Origin: Eubacteriales Family XIII. Incertae Sedis bacterium
GTDB lineage: Bacteria > Bacillota > Clostridia > Peptostreptococcales > Anaerovoracaceae
Assembly: GCA_031261345.1 (NCBI GenBank)
Contig: JAISKC010000065.1
Location: 1 to 64,000, forward strand
Reading direction: 5' to 3'
Length of the DNA stretch: 64,000 nucleotides
In this document: one piece after another, positions 7,534-15,682 of the stretch
How positions within the stretch are numbered: position 1 is the stretch's first letter
Layout: the number at the start of each line of letters is the position of its first letter
The notes under the pieces: generated by a model
The model's database searches: none
What the model saw: only the letters and a program-made list of their open reading frames with translations
What the model was told of the DNA's origin: nothing
Translations under genes and position numbers: made by a program

Positions 7534-8967
7534 ATGAACAAAATCAATCACACCCTGTTGACCGACTTTTATGAACTGACGATGTCCAACGGCTATTTTG
7601 AGGCCGGAATCGCGAACGACATAGCCTATTTCGATTTGTTCTTCAGGAAAATCCCCGACGGCGGCGGGTTCGCTATCATGGCGGGGCTCGAGCAGGCGAT
7701 AGACTACCTCGAAAGCCTCGAATTCGAGGAGGAAGATATAGACTTTCTTCGCACGAAAGATGGTTTTTCGGAGGACTTCCTCGCGTTTCTGAAGGATTTT
7801 AAATTCACCTGCGACGTCTGGGCCGTTCCGGAGGGCACGCCGATTTTTCCCAGCGAGCCGATTCTCTCGGTCAGGGGCCCGCTCATTCAGGCGCAGTTTG
7901 TCGAGACGATGCTTCTGCTCATCATCAACCACCAGAGCCTCATAGCAACGAAGGCGAACAGAATTGTCAGGGCGGCGAAGGGCCGCGGAGTAATGGAATT
8001 CGGGACCAGACGTGCGCACGGGACGGCGGCGGCGGTTCTGGGGGCGAGGGCCGCATACATCGGCGGCTGCATCGGCACAGCTTGCACGGTCTGCGAACGG
8101 GATTACGGGATCAATGCACTCGGCACTATGGCTCACAGCTGGGTTCAGGTTTTCCCGACGGAGTATGAGGCGTTTTTGGCCTACGCGAAGAGCTATCCGA
8201 ACAACTGCACACTGCTCGTTGACACATATAATGTACTGAAATCGGGCATTCCGAACGCTATCAAGATTTTCAAGGAGATGAAGCCGGCCAACATGGGGAT
8301 AAGAATCGACAGCGGCGACATTGCCTATCTCACGAAACAGGCGCGGAAAATGCTCGACGAAGCGGGGCTCAAAGACTGCAAAATTGTCATTTCAAACTCG
8401 CTCGACGAGTGGCTCATCAGAGACATTCTGCTTCAGGGTGCGCCGATAGATTCGTTCGGCGTCGGCGAGAGGCTCATCACTGCATCGTCCGACCCCGTTT
8501 TCGGCGGCGTTTACAAACTCTCGGGAATCGAGACCGGCGGAGTCTTCACCCCGAAGATGAAAATCAGCGAAAATGTCGAGAAAATCACAAATCCCGGGCA
8601 CAAGAACGTCTACCGTCTGATCGACAAAAATTCGGGTAGGGCCATCGCGGACGTGATAACACTCGCTGATGAAGCGGAACCAAGCGGGGACGATTATACG
8701 ATTTTCAACCCATCGTATACATGGAAGAGAAAGAAGCTCTCGAACTTCACAGCACACGGTCTCAGGAAGCGGATTTTCGAAAACGGTGTCCTCGTTTACA
8801 AACCCCCGAAGGTGGACGAAATCCGCGCCTATTGCCTCGCGCAGGTAGATACGCTCTGGGACGAGCTTCTCAGATTTGAGAACCCGCAGGAATATTACGT
8901 GGACCTCTCGCAGGAGCTCTGGGGGCTTCGCTCGAAACTGATTGAGCAACACAGCGAGGAAGTTTGA
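7534..8967 (+). CDS. pncB: Nicotinate phosphoribosyltransferase
   Basis: This 477-residue salvage enzyme joins nicotinate with PRPP to form nicotinate mononucleotide for NAD synthesis. It starts [20 protein letters not shown], typical of the family, and carries GTRRAHG near residue 155 and the GTMAHSW histidine loop near 198; LRIDSG-like phosphate-binding residues appear as MGIRIDSGD. The ATG at 7534 has GAGGAGA upstream and replaces an earlier in-frame ATG that lacks one. It diverges from glnS and is followed by ilvE after 64 bases. It is functionally linked with nadE at 57069. Confidence 0.92.
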   Translation: MNKINHTLLTDFYELTMSNGYFEAGIANDIAYFDLFFRKIPDGGGFAIMAGLEQAIDYLESLEFEEEDIDFLRTKDGFSEDFLAFLKDFKFTCDVWAVPEGTPIFPSEPILSVRGPLIQAQFVETMLLLIINHQSLIATKANRIVRAAKGRGVMEFGTRRAHGTAAAVLGARAAYIGGCIGTACTVCERDYGINALGTMAHSWVQVFPTEYEAFLAYAKSYPNNCTLLVDTYNVLKSGIPNAIKIFKEMKPANMGIRIDSGDIAYLTKQARKMLDEAGLKDCKIVISNSLDEWLIRDILLQGAPIDSFGVGERLITASSDPVFGGVYKLSGIETGGVFTPKMKISENVEKITNPGHKNVYRLIDKNSGRAIADVITLADEAEPSGDDYTIFNPSYTWKRKKLSNFTAHGLRKRIFENGVLVYKPPKVDEIRAYCLAQVDTLWDELLRFENPQEYYVDLSQELWGLRSKLIEQHSEEV

Positions 8968-8974
8968 TATAATA

Positions 8975-9015
8975 TGGTATAATTTTTGCAGTTTATTTGA
9001 ACAGTTTATTTGAAC
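8975..9015 (+). promoter_or_regulatory. Extended -10 promoter and tandem repeat before ilvE
   Basis: TGGTATAAT (8975-8983) is an extended -10 box. It is followed by two perfect tandem copies of AGTTTATTTGAAC (8990-9002 and 9003-9015) in the probable leader of ilvE. The repeat could be an operator, but no regulator is known for it. Confidence 0.4.
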
Positions 9016-9031
9016 TGATGTGGAGGGGCGT

Positions 9032-10102
9032 ATGAAAAAGTCTGATATTACGGTAACTAAAAATCCAAATCCCGGTGTGAAGCCGGATCCGAGCACGCTT
9101 AGGTTCGGCGAGGTGTTCACGGATCACATGTTCATCATGGATTACAAAACGGGCAAGGGTTGGTATGACCCGAGAATTATCCCATATGGCCCAATCGCTC
9201 TGGATCCCGCGGCGGCGGTTCTTCATTACGCACAGGAAATGTTCGAGGGGCTCAAGACCTACATCACGGATGACGGCGACGTCCAGCTTTTCCGTCCGGA
9301 CATGAACGCGAAGAGGACAAATCGTACAAACGACAGACTTTGCATCCCTGAGATTGACGAGGATTTTTACGTCGAGGCTATCAAGGCGCTCGTCGAGGTT
9401 GACAAGGATTGGGTGCCGAGTGCGCCCGACACCGCGCTCTACATCAGGCCGTACATCATTGCGTCGGAGCCGTTCCTCGGCGTCAGGCCTTCCGATGAAT
9501 ACAAATTTATAGTAATTCTCTCGCCGGTCGGCCCCTACTATGCCGAGGGTCTCGCGCCCACGAAGATTTTCGTCGAGGACGAATACGTGCGAGCTGTGCA
9601 GGGCGGCACGGGCTTCGCGAAGATCGGCGGAAACTACGCGGCCGGACTGAAATCGCAGGAAAAGGCCCACGCCAATGGATTTTCGCAAGTGCTCTGGCTC
9701 GACGGAAAAGAAGGGAAATACGTCGAGGAAATCGGCACATCGAACGCGTTCTTCGTCGTCGATAACGAGGTTTGGACAGCGCCGCTCGAGGGCACAATCC
9801 TGCCTGGCATCACGCGCGATAGCGTCATCACCATCCTCACCGATTGGGGTATCGCTATCAAGCAAAAGAGATTTACCATAGAAGAAATTTTTGAGCTTTA
9901 CCTCGAAAACAGACTTCAAGAGGTCTTCGCTTCGGGCACTGCGGCGGTCATTTCTCCCGTCGGCGAGATGCGTTGGAAGGACAAGGACATCGTTATAAAC
10001 GACAATGAAATCGGCTCGCTTTCGCAGCGTCTATACGACACGATCACAGGAATTCAAAGCGGAAAACTGCCGGACGAACACGGCTGGATAGTGAAACTAT
10101 AA
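9032..10102 (+). CDS. ilvE: Branched-chain amino acid aminotransferase
   Basis: This 356-residue class IV PLP enzyme transfers the amino group between glutamate and the keto acids of leucine, isoleucine and valine. Family marks are the YAQEMFEGLKTY region, ALYIRPYII, the PLP-lysine region GGNYAAGLKSQ, VEEIGTSNAFFV and FASGTAAVISPVGE. It belongs to the longer eukaryote-like BCAT type. ATG at 9032 has GGAGG upstream; a GTG four codons earlier sits inside that ribosome site. ilvN follows after 119 bases containing repeat debris, suggesting a shared branched-chain pathway but not necessarily one transcript. Confidence 0.93.
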   Translation: MKKSDITVTKNPNPGVKPDPSTLRFGEVFTDHMFIMDYKTGKGWYDPRIIPYGPIALDPAAAVLHYAQEMFEGLKTYITDDGDVQLFRPDMNAKRTNRTNDRLCIPEIDEDFYVEAIKALVEVDKDWVPSAPDTALYIRPYIIASEPFLGVRPSDEYKFIVILSPVGPYYAEGLAPTKIFVEDEYVRAVQGGTGFAKIGGNYAAGLKSQEKAHANGFSQVLWLDGKEGKYVEEIGTSNAFFVVDNEVWTAPLEGTILPGITRDSVITILTDWGIAIKQKRFTIEEIFELYLENRLQEVFASGTAAVISPVGEMRWKDKDIVINDNEIGSLSQRLYDTITGIQSGKLPDEHGWIVKL

Positions 10103-10173
10103 ATTGTCATTGCGAGACTGGGGATTGTAATTGTGAAGCTATAGATTGTCATTGCGAGCGTAGCGTGGCAATC
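10103..10173. repeat. REP-like palindromic debris between ilvE and ilvN
   Basis: Contains two partial copies of the TCATTGCGAGCGTAGCGTGG type of extragenic palindrome that recurs at 46923-46993, 47091-47161, 18660-18813 and 60839-60906. Here only left halves are seen, so no full hairpin forms. Confidence 0.6.
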
Positions 10174-10221
10174 AAAAATGTAGCATTTTGGCCGAAGTAA
10201 AACGGCAATATGGAGGAGACT

Positions 10222-10722
10222 ATGAAACATACAATATCGGCGTTGGTAGACAACAAAGCGGGCGTGCTCGCGCGCATCTCCGGCCTCTTCGCACGCAGAG
10301 GCTTCAACATCGACTCACTCGCAGTCGGCACTTCAGGCGACCCCGAAGTCTCGCGCGTCTGCATCATAGTAGACGGAGACGACTACGTAGCGGAGCAAGT
10401 AACCCGCCAACTCGACAAACTCATCAACGTCCGCAAAGTCAAAGTCCTCGACGAAAAGAGTCTCACCAGCCGCGAGCTCGTGCTCGTCAAAGTCAACGTC
10501 GGCGTCAGCAAGCGCAGCGAAATCATCGACATAGCCCGCATCATGAGCGCCGATATAGTGGATATCTCACACGACACGCTGACCCTCGAATTCTCCGGCA
10601 AGACAGAAAAAGTAGATCAGCTAATTGACCTACTTTCGAAATACGACATCTTGGAAGTAACAAGAACCGGCACGATAGCCCTACAAAAAGGCCAAGCCAC
10701 CATCCACGACCCCTATGAGTAG
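10222..10722 (+). CDS. ilvN: Acetolactate synthase small (regulatory) subunit
   Basis: This 166-residue regulatory subunit binds valine through an N-terminal ACT domain (residues about 3-75: LVDNKAGVLARISGLFARRG, FNIDSLAVG) and activates the catalytic subunit IlvB. The C-terminal half (RELVLVKVNV to GTIALQKG) is the usual small-subunit domain. ATG at 10222 is preceded by GGAGGAG. No ilvB catalytic gene is present in the window, so this copy is separated from its partner. Its last ten bases overlap the end of the convergent accessory gene at 10713. Confidence 0.93.
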   Translation: MKHTISALVDNKAGVLARISGLFARRGFNIDSLAVGTSGDPEVSRVCIIVDGDDYVAEQVTRQLDKLINVRKVKVLDEKSLTSRELVLVKVNVGVSKRSEIIDIARIMSADIVDISHDTLTLEFSGKTEKVDQLIDLLSKYDILEVTRTGTIALQKGQATIHDPYE

Positions 10723-10955
10723 AATGGGAAATCTCTAAGATTTCCGTTTTTCCTTTCATAATCGAAAGCGTCTGCAAGATGAAGTGGATTCATTGACCAT
10801 ATGGCGAGGGATTCATCTTCCATCAAAGCATACAACTCACTTTCAAGAAGAAGCCTCATTATTTCCGTGTCTTGTATCCCAGTACGCAATATTACCTCAC
10901 GAGCCAACAGCTCGGTGGCCGTCTCTAATCTTTTTTCAAAACTACGCTCAATCAT
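10713..10955 (-). CDS. Small partner protein of a DUF3990 module
   Basis: An 80-residue helical protein (ERSFEKRLETATELLAREVI, LLLESELYALMEDESLAIWS, then HLADAFDYERKNGNLRDFPF). The LLL-E-ELY-LM-D-ES-AIW pattern is one I associate with the third gene of DUF3791/DUF3990 modules. It is the last gene of the three-gene operon at 10713-11690. ATG at 10955 has AAGGTG at good distance; a GTG at 10964 overlapping the upstream stop is an alternative. A likely role is antitoxin or accessory factor, by context only. Confidence 0.55.
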   Translation of the reverse strand: MIERSFEKRLETATELLAREVILRTGIQDTEIMRLLLESELYALMEDESLAIWSMNPLHLADAFDYERKNGNLRDFPFYS

Positions 10956-10960
10956 TACTG

Positions 10961-11449
10961 TCACCTTACCAAATATGATTCGATAAACTTAAGTTGTCCA
11001 AGAATACGTTCTGTTTTGAAAACAATCTGTCTTGCGAAGATTTCCGGTTTCAATTGCTTTATCAATTCGGACTTCACATATACAGTCGGATTCGACACAT
11101 ACATATTGACTATGTCTCTCACATTTTCATCAGCAGTATTTCCTGAAACCAAATCGAATGTATCGTCAGCGATTTCTGCGATGCGATTTTGCACAACATA
11201 ATCAAACCATTCCTCCGAAGCAGAATCGAATACTTTCACTTCATACAACTTCTTCATTTCATCAATATCAATATCATAGACAGATACTGTGGGAACGCCT
11301 TCTTGAAAACGTGATTTTCTCTTTGCAAATAGATCAGCATGATTGCGGTCTTCTGAGGTATAGAAGCCACGTCCAAAATCCATTCTTACCCGCGAACCTT
11401 CAAGATTTGGAGCACTGATTTCTTGATTACTACCGTGGTAAATCAGCAT
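10961..11449 (-). CDS. DUF3990 protein, putative toxin component
   Basis: A 162-residue protein starting MLIYHGSN then DFGRGFYTSEDRNHADLFA, the pattern of the DUF3990 family. The H-G-S and FGRGFY-T elements resemble ADP-ribosyltransferase-like folds, so a nucleotide-modifying toxin is a reasonable hypothesis. The C-terminal half contains FDLVSGNTADENVRDIVNMY, also typical of the family. ATG at 11449 has GGGGGGC upstream and lies within the last 20 bases of the preceding DUF3791-like gene. The overlapping three-gene arrangement is what one expects for a toxin-antitoxin unit. Confidence 0.65.
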   Translation of the reverse strand: MLIYHGSNQEISAPNLEGSRVRMDFGRGFYTSEDRNHADLFAKRKSRFQEGVPTVSVYDIDIDEMKKLYEVKVFDSASEEWFDYVVQNRIAEIADDTFDLVSGNTADENVRDIVNMYVSNPTVYVKSELIKQLKPEIFARQIVFKTERILGQLKFIESYLVR

Positions 11450-11690
11450 GAAAATGCCCCCCGTTGGCAACAATTACCTGACTTACATCACTAAGTAATT
11501 CGTCTTCTGGCAACATCATTTCGATATCCTTAAACTCTTCGAGAAAATCATATACACCATACCGACGAAAAAGTGCCGCAACTTCACGAGCAGTGTAGCC
11601 CGATGCAGATTTGTATAACAAAGCAACGCTCAATATGAACTTTGCTAGCGTTGAAAGCTGCACATCTTGATAAGTTATAACGTTATTCAT
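11430..11690 (-). CDS. DUF3791-like protein, putative antitoxin component
   Basis: An 86-residue protein with an LAKFILSVALLYKSASGYTA helix, VAALFRRYGVYDFLEEFKDI and ending VSQVIVANGG, which fits the DUF3791 pattern (RYGVYDFI, acidic patch, terminal helix). ATG at 11690 has GGTGGTG before it. It is the first gene of the operon and overlaps the DUF3990 gene by 20 bases. In such modules this member is usually taken as antitoxin or chaperone, which is inference here. The promoter should lie in 11703-11894, an AT-rich gap with no other gene. Confidence 0.55.
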   Translation of the reverse strand: MNNVITYQDVQLSTLAKFILSVALLYKSASGYTAREVAALFRRYGVYDFLEEFKDIEMMLPEDELLSDVSQVIVANGGHFHADLPR

Positions 11691-11894
11691 TGTCACCACC
11701 ATTTGGCAAAACTATATGGGTTTCTTAATCTAAAATATTCTTAACACTGCCGATACTGTTATCATCCACTTTCTTTTCTTATAGCACAAGTATAGCACAC
11801 TTCGTGATTTTCTGGCAGATGCGCAATCTGCTTCAGATTCTCTTATGCTATCACGTACTTTGCAATATGCAGATTTTGCTTGTTGTTTTTTGTT

Positions 11895-12245
11895 TTATAT
11901 CCCCAGAGCTTCTCTCAAAAATGCCTCGCTGTCGCCTAAGTCGTACTTCACTTCATCTTGATAATAATCAAGAATCACTTTTGCAACTGCGAAAACTTGC
12001 TCTGGCGTCGCATTCTTATCTTCGCCTACAATCTCATTCCATGCGTTTGTCCATACGTATGAATACATACTTGGATCACCCGAGGCAACAGGTTTTTCCT
12101 TGCTTGTTGGCCATGATTTTGGATCTAAATCACATAGCATAGAACCAAGTCTATCTAGTTTTGTCTGCTCATAGTATTCATCTAATATCCAAAACACTTG
12201 AAGATATGCATCACTGATATTTTTATTAGTAATATTATTTTCCAT
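11895..12245 (-). CDS. Putative immunity protein, 116 aa
   Basis: An acidic soluble protein. The segment LGSMLCDLDPKSWP, then SGDPSMYSYVWTNAWNEI and a C-terminal FAVAKVILDYYQDEVKYDLG recalls small immunity proteins that follow polymorphic toxin modules: a conserved LG-ML-D-P, a W-containing middle and a Y-DL end. It begins two bases after the stop of the toxin-like gene at 12248, the usual toxin-then-immunity order. The assignment is from pattern memory, not a database match. Confidence 0.5.
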   Translation of the reverse strand: MENNITNKNISDAYLQVFWILDEYYEQTKLDRLGSMLCDLDPKSWPTSKEKPVASGDPSMYSYVWTNAWNEIVGEDKNATPEQVFAVAKVILDYYQDEVKYDLGDSEAFLREALGI

Positions 12246-12247
12246 TT

Positions 12248-12469
12248 CTAATCCTCTCTCGACGTATTATTAATTCCGCCATTTTGTATAATGCCATCTC
12301 TAACTTCTACCCACAACTGCTTATTGTCATCAATAACTTTTCTATAAACTCTGCTCCCCTCAATTTTTGTATATAGGTAGTTCTTTTCATCCCTCGCTAC
12401 TCCTAATAATAATTCCCTATTAGCTTTCGTGTTTTCCAAATGCCCCGGCCGCTTTGCCATAATATGCAT
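12248..12469 (-). CDS. Orphan polymorphic-toxin C-terminal module
   Basis: A 73-residue basic protein: KRPGHLENTKANRELLLGVA, then EKNYLYTKIEGSRVYRKV and LWVEVRDGIIQNGGIN. The order H-L-x-x-T-x-x-N-R-x-L-L, A-x-D-x-x-N-Y-L, then W-V-V-R-G-I-NGGIN matches a recurring C-terminal domain of large secreted toxins. Here it stands alone without an export domain and has no ribosome site before either ATG (12469 or 12460), so it may be a displaced toxin tip. The immunity-like gene follows after two bases. Its enzymatic activity is unknown. Confidence 0.45.
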   Translation of the reverse strand: MHIMAKRPGHLENTKANRELLLGVARDEKNYLYTKIEGSRVYRKVIDDNKQLWVEVRDGIIQNGGINNTSRED

Positions 12470-12539
12470 AATTTACGAATCATCATTTGGGAACCTAACA
12501 TTATTTTCTTTTTTGGAAATGGACTACCATAACCACCCA

Positions 12540-13193
12540 CTAGCTGTACACTTTAGCAGGTGCTATCCTTTCATTTCTAACATATGGCACTTCGACCAAA
12601 TCCGCAAGATCTCGCATTTCCTCAAATGGCTTCGCATAACATATCACTTTTTCCGGCTTTATATGCTTGCACATTTCGTTAAAACCTTTCATGAATAATC
12701 GTTTATAATCACTGCACCCCACCGTGGATAATGCGACTATAGAGCCTTCTTCTATCCCGTCAAACGCAAAATCGTAACTATGCTCATCACTCCAAACCAC
12801 TGTTGGAATGACTGTCATTCCGTTGCGCTGCCAGTAATCAGCACACCATCTTGACCTAAAAGTGTTGAATATCTGTAATGCCACAGACATCGTGGTATAT
12901 AGACTAAAATTTGGTGATAGTACTTGCTTGTATTGTTTTAGCTTTCCAATATAGTCTTTGGGATTCTTCCAAACCTCATCGAACTTATTATCAAACTCAA
13001 AGAAATGCACAGTTGCATCCTTTTCTTCATTCTCATCTTTTACTATATTACTGAACCTAATTAACTTTAGGTCGGTCAAATCTATTTTCTGTTTCCCAAC
13101 CAAGGGCAAATCATATTTGCCATCCATCAAAAAATCGTTGTAAAAATACGGTTCCAACGTCCTTGTTGCCTGTTCCTGTTTCTCAATAGTCAT
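12540..13193 (-). CDS. DUF4417 domain protein
   Basis: A 217-residue cytosolic protein of the DUF4417 family. Recognisable parts are WCADYWQRNGMTVIPTVVWS, YDFAFDGIEEGSIVALSTVG, and the last part (FMKGFNEMCKHIKPEKVICY). Family members are frequent on phages and integrative elements; their function is not established. ATG at 13193 is chosen because AAAGGG lies upstream; the frame extends eight codons further. It sits between the toxin/immunity-like pair and a probable recombinase remnant, which supports an accessory origin. Confidence 0.75.
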   Translation of the reverse strand: MTIEKQEQATRTLEPYFYNDFLMDGKYDLPLVGKQKIDLTDLKLIRFSNIVKDENEEKDATVHFFEFDNKFDEVWKNPKDYIGKLKQYKQVLSPNFSLYTTMSVALQIFNTFRSRWCADYWQRNGMTVIPTVVWSDEHSYDFAFDGIEEGSIVALSTVGCSDYKRLFMKGFNEMCKHIKPEKVICYAKPFEEMRDLADLVEVPYVRNERIAPAKVYS

Positions 13194-13267
13194 ATGAATC
13201 CCTTTCTGCTGATACAAGTGTTGTCATCTGAACCATATCACATATGCCCCAAAATAGATATGCTACG

Positions 13268-13462
13268 TTAATCATGTTTTTCATACATCAAGTCATTATC
13301 AACTCCTAGCAACCAGAAAAAAGTAGAGCATTGAAAAAGCAAAGACCGAAGCCTTTGCTTGTATTTTCGTTGGAGTGCTCCTTTGACGATCCGTGAAAAA
13401 CGCCCGGCCTCTCCTACAAGTAATATATCACCACTACGTACGGATTTCAACAACTTTCTCAT
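13268..13462 (-). pseudogene. Possible serine recombinase remnant
   Basis: The N-terminal part of this 64-codon frame (LKSVRSGDILLVGEAGRFSR) resembles the GD-L-V-RLSR segment of resolvase/invertase N-terminal domains. The rest, after GALQRKYK, looks unrelated and runs into a terminator hairpin. No catalytic serine region precedes it. It is reported as a weak hint of a decayed mobile element. Confidence 0.25.
13334..13360 (-). terminator. Rho-independent terminator after the 13459 gene
   Basis: Minus strand: AAGCAAAG, an eight-base loop, CTTTGCTT and then TTTC. It ends transcription of the minus-strand gene at 13459-13932. Confidence 0.65.
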
Positions 13463-13932
13463 CTTTTGTGATCATGATCAATAGAGTAATTATACTCAAA
13501 GGGCTCACCAACCGATTTATTGTTTCTTTTTCTTGGTGCGGGATTTATTTGTATGTTGCTGTCAGGTTCCTTGATAATTTTTATTTGTCCATTGTTGTCT
13601 TGAGGTACAATTTTTTCACCAAATATGTGTTTGTAAACAGTAGCAGGGCCAGCCAGTTTCTTTGTCAATCCACTATCATTATATTCAATGCTCCTGATAA
13701 GCAAATTCTCAATCCGAAGACATTTATCATTTTCTTTATCACTGACAACGATATTCACCAAACACCGCTTCCAATTGTTCATTTCTCTGCCCGCGACAAA
13801 TATATCATTTACTTTGAATCTTTCCTTTGATTTTCTTGTTGCAATACAGCTTTCTTCATGCTCAACAGCAGGATAATATTCCAATTCCAAAATCCTAAAT
13901 ACCTTATCGTTCACCTCGCAGATGGCACCCAA
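13459..13932 (-). CDS. Hypothetical protein with an upstream in-frame stop
   Basis: An unrecognised 157-codon frame, basic at its C-terminus (PAPRKRNNKSVGEPFEY). The sequence looks like a beta-rich domain (VFRILELEYYPAVEHEE, NIVVSDKENDKCLRIENLLI). The TTG at 13932 has no ribosome site. Directly upstream in the same frame, an ATG at 13965 with AAAGGAA before it opens MSKIDSTVSK, a TAA at 13933-13935, and then the TTG. The simplest reading is a longer gene broken by a nonsense change at codon 11; re-initiation at TAATTG is the alternative. Confidence 0.45.
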   Translation of the reverse strand: MGAICEVNDKVFRILELEYYPAVEHEESCIATRKSKERFKVNDIFVAGREMNNWKRCLVNIVVSDKENDKCLRIENLLIRSIEYNDSGLTKKLAGPATVYKHIFGEKIVPQDNNGQIKIIKEPDSNIQINPAPRKRNNKSVGEPFEYNYSIDHDHKR

Positions 13933-14016
13933 TTACTTGGATACAGTTGAATCTATTTTGCTCATAGTTTCATGTTCCTTTCAATTCACCAATGCAACAC
14001 TTTAACTTTTACATCA

Positions 14017-14547
14017 TTATTTATCAAATCTGAGATAAAGACACGTACCTTTTTCTACAAAGACATTCTGGAGAAGCTTAATCGTAATTTTGAACCCACC
14101 TGCTGAAAAGTTTTCATCGTAGAGTCCACCACCATTGTTGCCAATAGAATCTATTATCTCCTCAGCCTCGGGTAGTTCCTCCGTAAATCCCAATTTACTA
14201 ATTAATTCCGTATAAATATATTCAGTCTGGTTTATTCCATCAAAAGCCCCATCAGTAAAATCCTCTGCTTTTTCATATGTTTTTTCAGGATCCATGTCAA
14301 TTATAGCTGTAATTAAGAGAAAGCAATCATCGCTGGCTTCAGCTGATATAACGCATTCTGCATAAGCAGGGAAATCCCCAATAATTTCATCGTATATCAA
14401 AGCAATATTTTCGAAGTCTTCTTTTCCTTTTCCACAAGAGCTCAAAGATACCACTAATACCAAAACTAGACACAACGATAATAGCCTCATTATGCTGAAG
14501 CTTTCAAATCTTGATTTGTCAACTATTGCAGTTAATTTATTTTTCAT
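14017..14547 (-). CDS. Putative lipoprotein, 176 aa
   Basis: An exported lipoprotein of unknown function. The hydrophobic stretch MRLLSLCLVLVLVVSL is followed by the lipobox LSSC-GKG, with the acylated cysteine near residue 38. The mature part is acidic with a Gly-rich turn (SIGNNGGGLYDENFSAGG). The annotated start gives an unusually long n-region of 19 residues; ATG at residue 20 would give a standard signal peptide, but GGTAAGGAAT stands before the first ATG. Its signal region is closely similar to the internal one in the gene upstream (14557), so the two are related or exchanged sequence. Confidence 0.7.
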   Translation of the reverse strand: MKNKLTAIVDKSRFESFSIMRLLSLCLVLVLVVSLSSCGKGKEDFENIALIYDEIIGDFPAYAECVISAEASDDCFLLITAIIDMDPEKTYEKAEDFTDGAFDGINQTEYIYTELISKLGFTEELPEAEEIIDSIGNNGGGLYDENFSAGGFKITIKLLQNVFVEKGTCLYLRFDK

Positions 14548-14556
14548 ATTCCTTAC

Positions 14557-15576
14557 CTATACCCTTTCTATGCTAGTTAATTCAATGCAAAATCCGTATC
14601 CATATCTGCCTTGAAACTCTTGCCAACTAGTAAGGTCGTTAATATTAGATGAGCCGTCTAATGTCGGAGTTGCTACAACCGTTCCAACAACTGCAACATT
14701 AGTACCCGTTCTCATCTCATTTACAACATCTGTACTTTCTGTGACAATACACATGATATGTGGATCAGATGATCCAAGCCGTGGATCATTAAAATCCACA
14801 GCGTACCATTCTGCGGAAATAATAGGGGCGTATATCCCATCTAATTCCCCAACATATTCTATTCTCTCGCCAATATAGTTTTCGGGCTCATCCATAATTT
14901 CATATATATAGTCAGCGGAAGCTACACCTGAAGAGGCACTCGGTGCTCCACAAGAACCCAACGAAATTATTAATGCTGGAACCAACAAAAGCGATAATAA
15001 CCTACCAATACTAAATCTCCAGAGCTTATTATCTTTTACATTTTTTCTTTCTGTGGTCTCAATCAAATCTCCATCAGACAATACTGATATGCCACATGCT
15101 TCCATGCTATGTCCACCGACATCAATTTCACTAAGTCCCAACTTGTCAGCTATTGTTGTTTCTGTCAGCATACCTTTTTTATCTCCCTCCCTATTCGGAA
15201 TACTATCCTTGTATAGTAGTTGGCACTCCTTTATCAAAACAGCTTGTGCATCATTTTCACGACCTGTGGTTATGTTGACTTGCCTTTGACTTCCCCCTTT
15301 AGGGGATCTACTGTATGCAATATAAAGATTTCCACCTACAAGCTCCTGCCCCTTCCCATTATTCGGGCCTTCACTGCTTTCATGAGAATGCGAATCCGAA
15401 TCCGGCATTGAAGAATTTTCACCTCCCCCATATGCTTCTGTTGTTATTATTCGCAACCTTACAATTTCTTTGCCGTCTTTTTCTTTAACAATAATTTTTC
15501 CGACCAATTCCCTCGCAACCTCATCAACCGGTCTTCTGAAAAAGTCCTTATCTAACTTCTGTGAATTTCCACCCAT
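14557..15576 (-). CDS. 3-methyladenine glycosylase-like domain fused to a lipoprotein-like domain
   Basis: This 339-residue protein has two parts. Residues about 8-192 follow the plan of the MPG/AAG DNA glycosylase family: DFFRRPVDEVARELVGK, the TEAYGG segment containing the candidate catalytic Glu, AVLIKECQLL, ADKLGL, and NKLWRF, which corresponds to the family's terminal PWRF. The YGxH substrate-pocket motif is not recognisable, so activity is doubtful. Immediately after WRF comes a hydrophobic segment (GRLLSLLLVPALIISLGSCG) with a lipobox, then a 125-residue exported-type domain. An internal lipobox cannot be processed normally, so the segment would act as a membrane anchor. ATG at 15576 has a GAGAGGGGG site. 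Confidence 0.6.
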   Translation of the reverse strand: MGGNSQKLDKDFFRRPVDEVARELVGKIIVKEKDGKEIVRLRIITTEAYGGGENSSMPDSDSHSHESSEGPNNGKGQELVGGNLYIAYSRSPKGGSQRQVNITTGRENDAQAVLIKECQLLYKDSIPNREGDKKGMLTETTIADKLGLSEIDVGGHSMEACGISVLSDGDLIETTERKNVKDNKLWRFSIGRLLSLLLVPALIISLGSCGAPSASSGVASADYIYEIMDEPENYIGERIEYVGELDGIYAPIISAEWYAVDFNDPRLGSSDPHIMCIVTESTDVVNEMRTGTNVAVVGTVVATPTLDGSSNINDLTSWQEFQGRYGYGFCIELTSIERV

Positions 15577-15660
15577 GTTATCCCCCTCTCCCTGCAACAC
15601 AGTTTTTTCCGCTATACATTGAATAATTTGATAGTGTAATTATAACCACTCAATTTATAA

Positions 15661-15680
15661 TTGTCTACTATCATAGACAA
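15661..15680. promoter_or_regulatory. Perfect dyad operator O1 upstream of the XRE gene
   Basis: TTGTCTACTATCATAGACAA is a perfect inverted repeat with seven-base arms and a six-base centre. It lies between the glycosylase-fusion gene and the divergent XRE gene, next to a second palindrome (GACAATATTGTC, 15677-15688). Confidence 0.65.
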
Positions 15681-15682
15681 TA

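Noticed and set aside
7330-8136. Minus-strand frame of 268 codons opposite pncB
   Set aside because: Arg-rich shadow frame of pncB, with no recognisable protein features.
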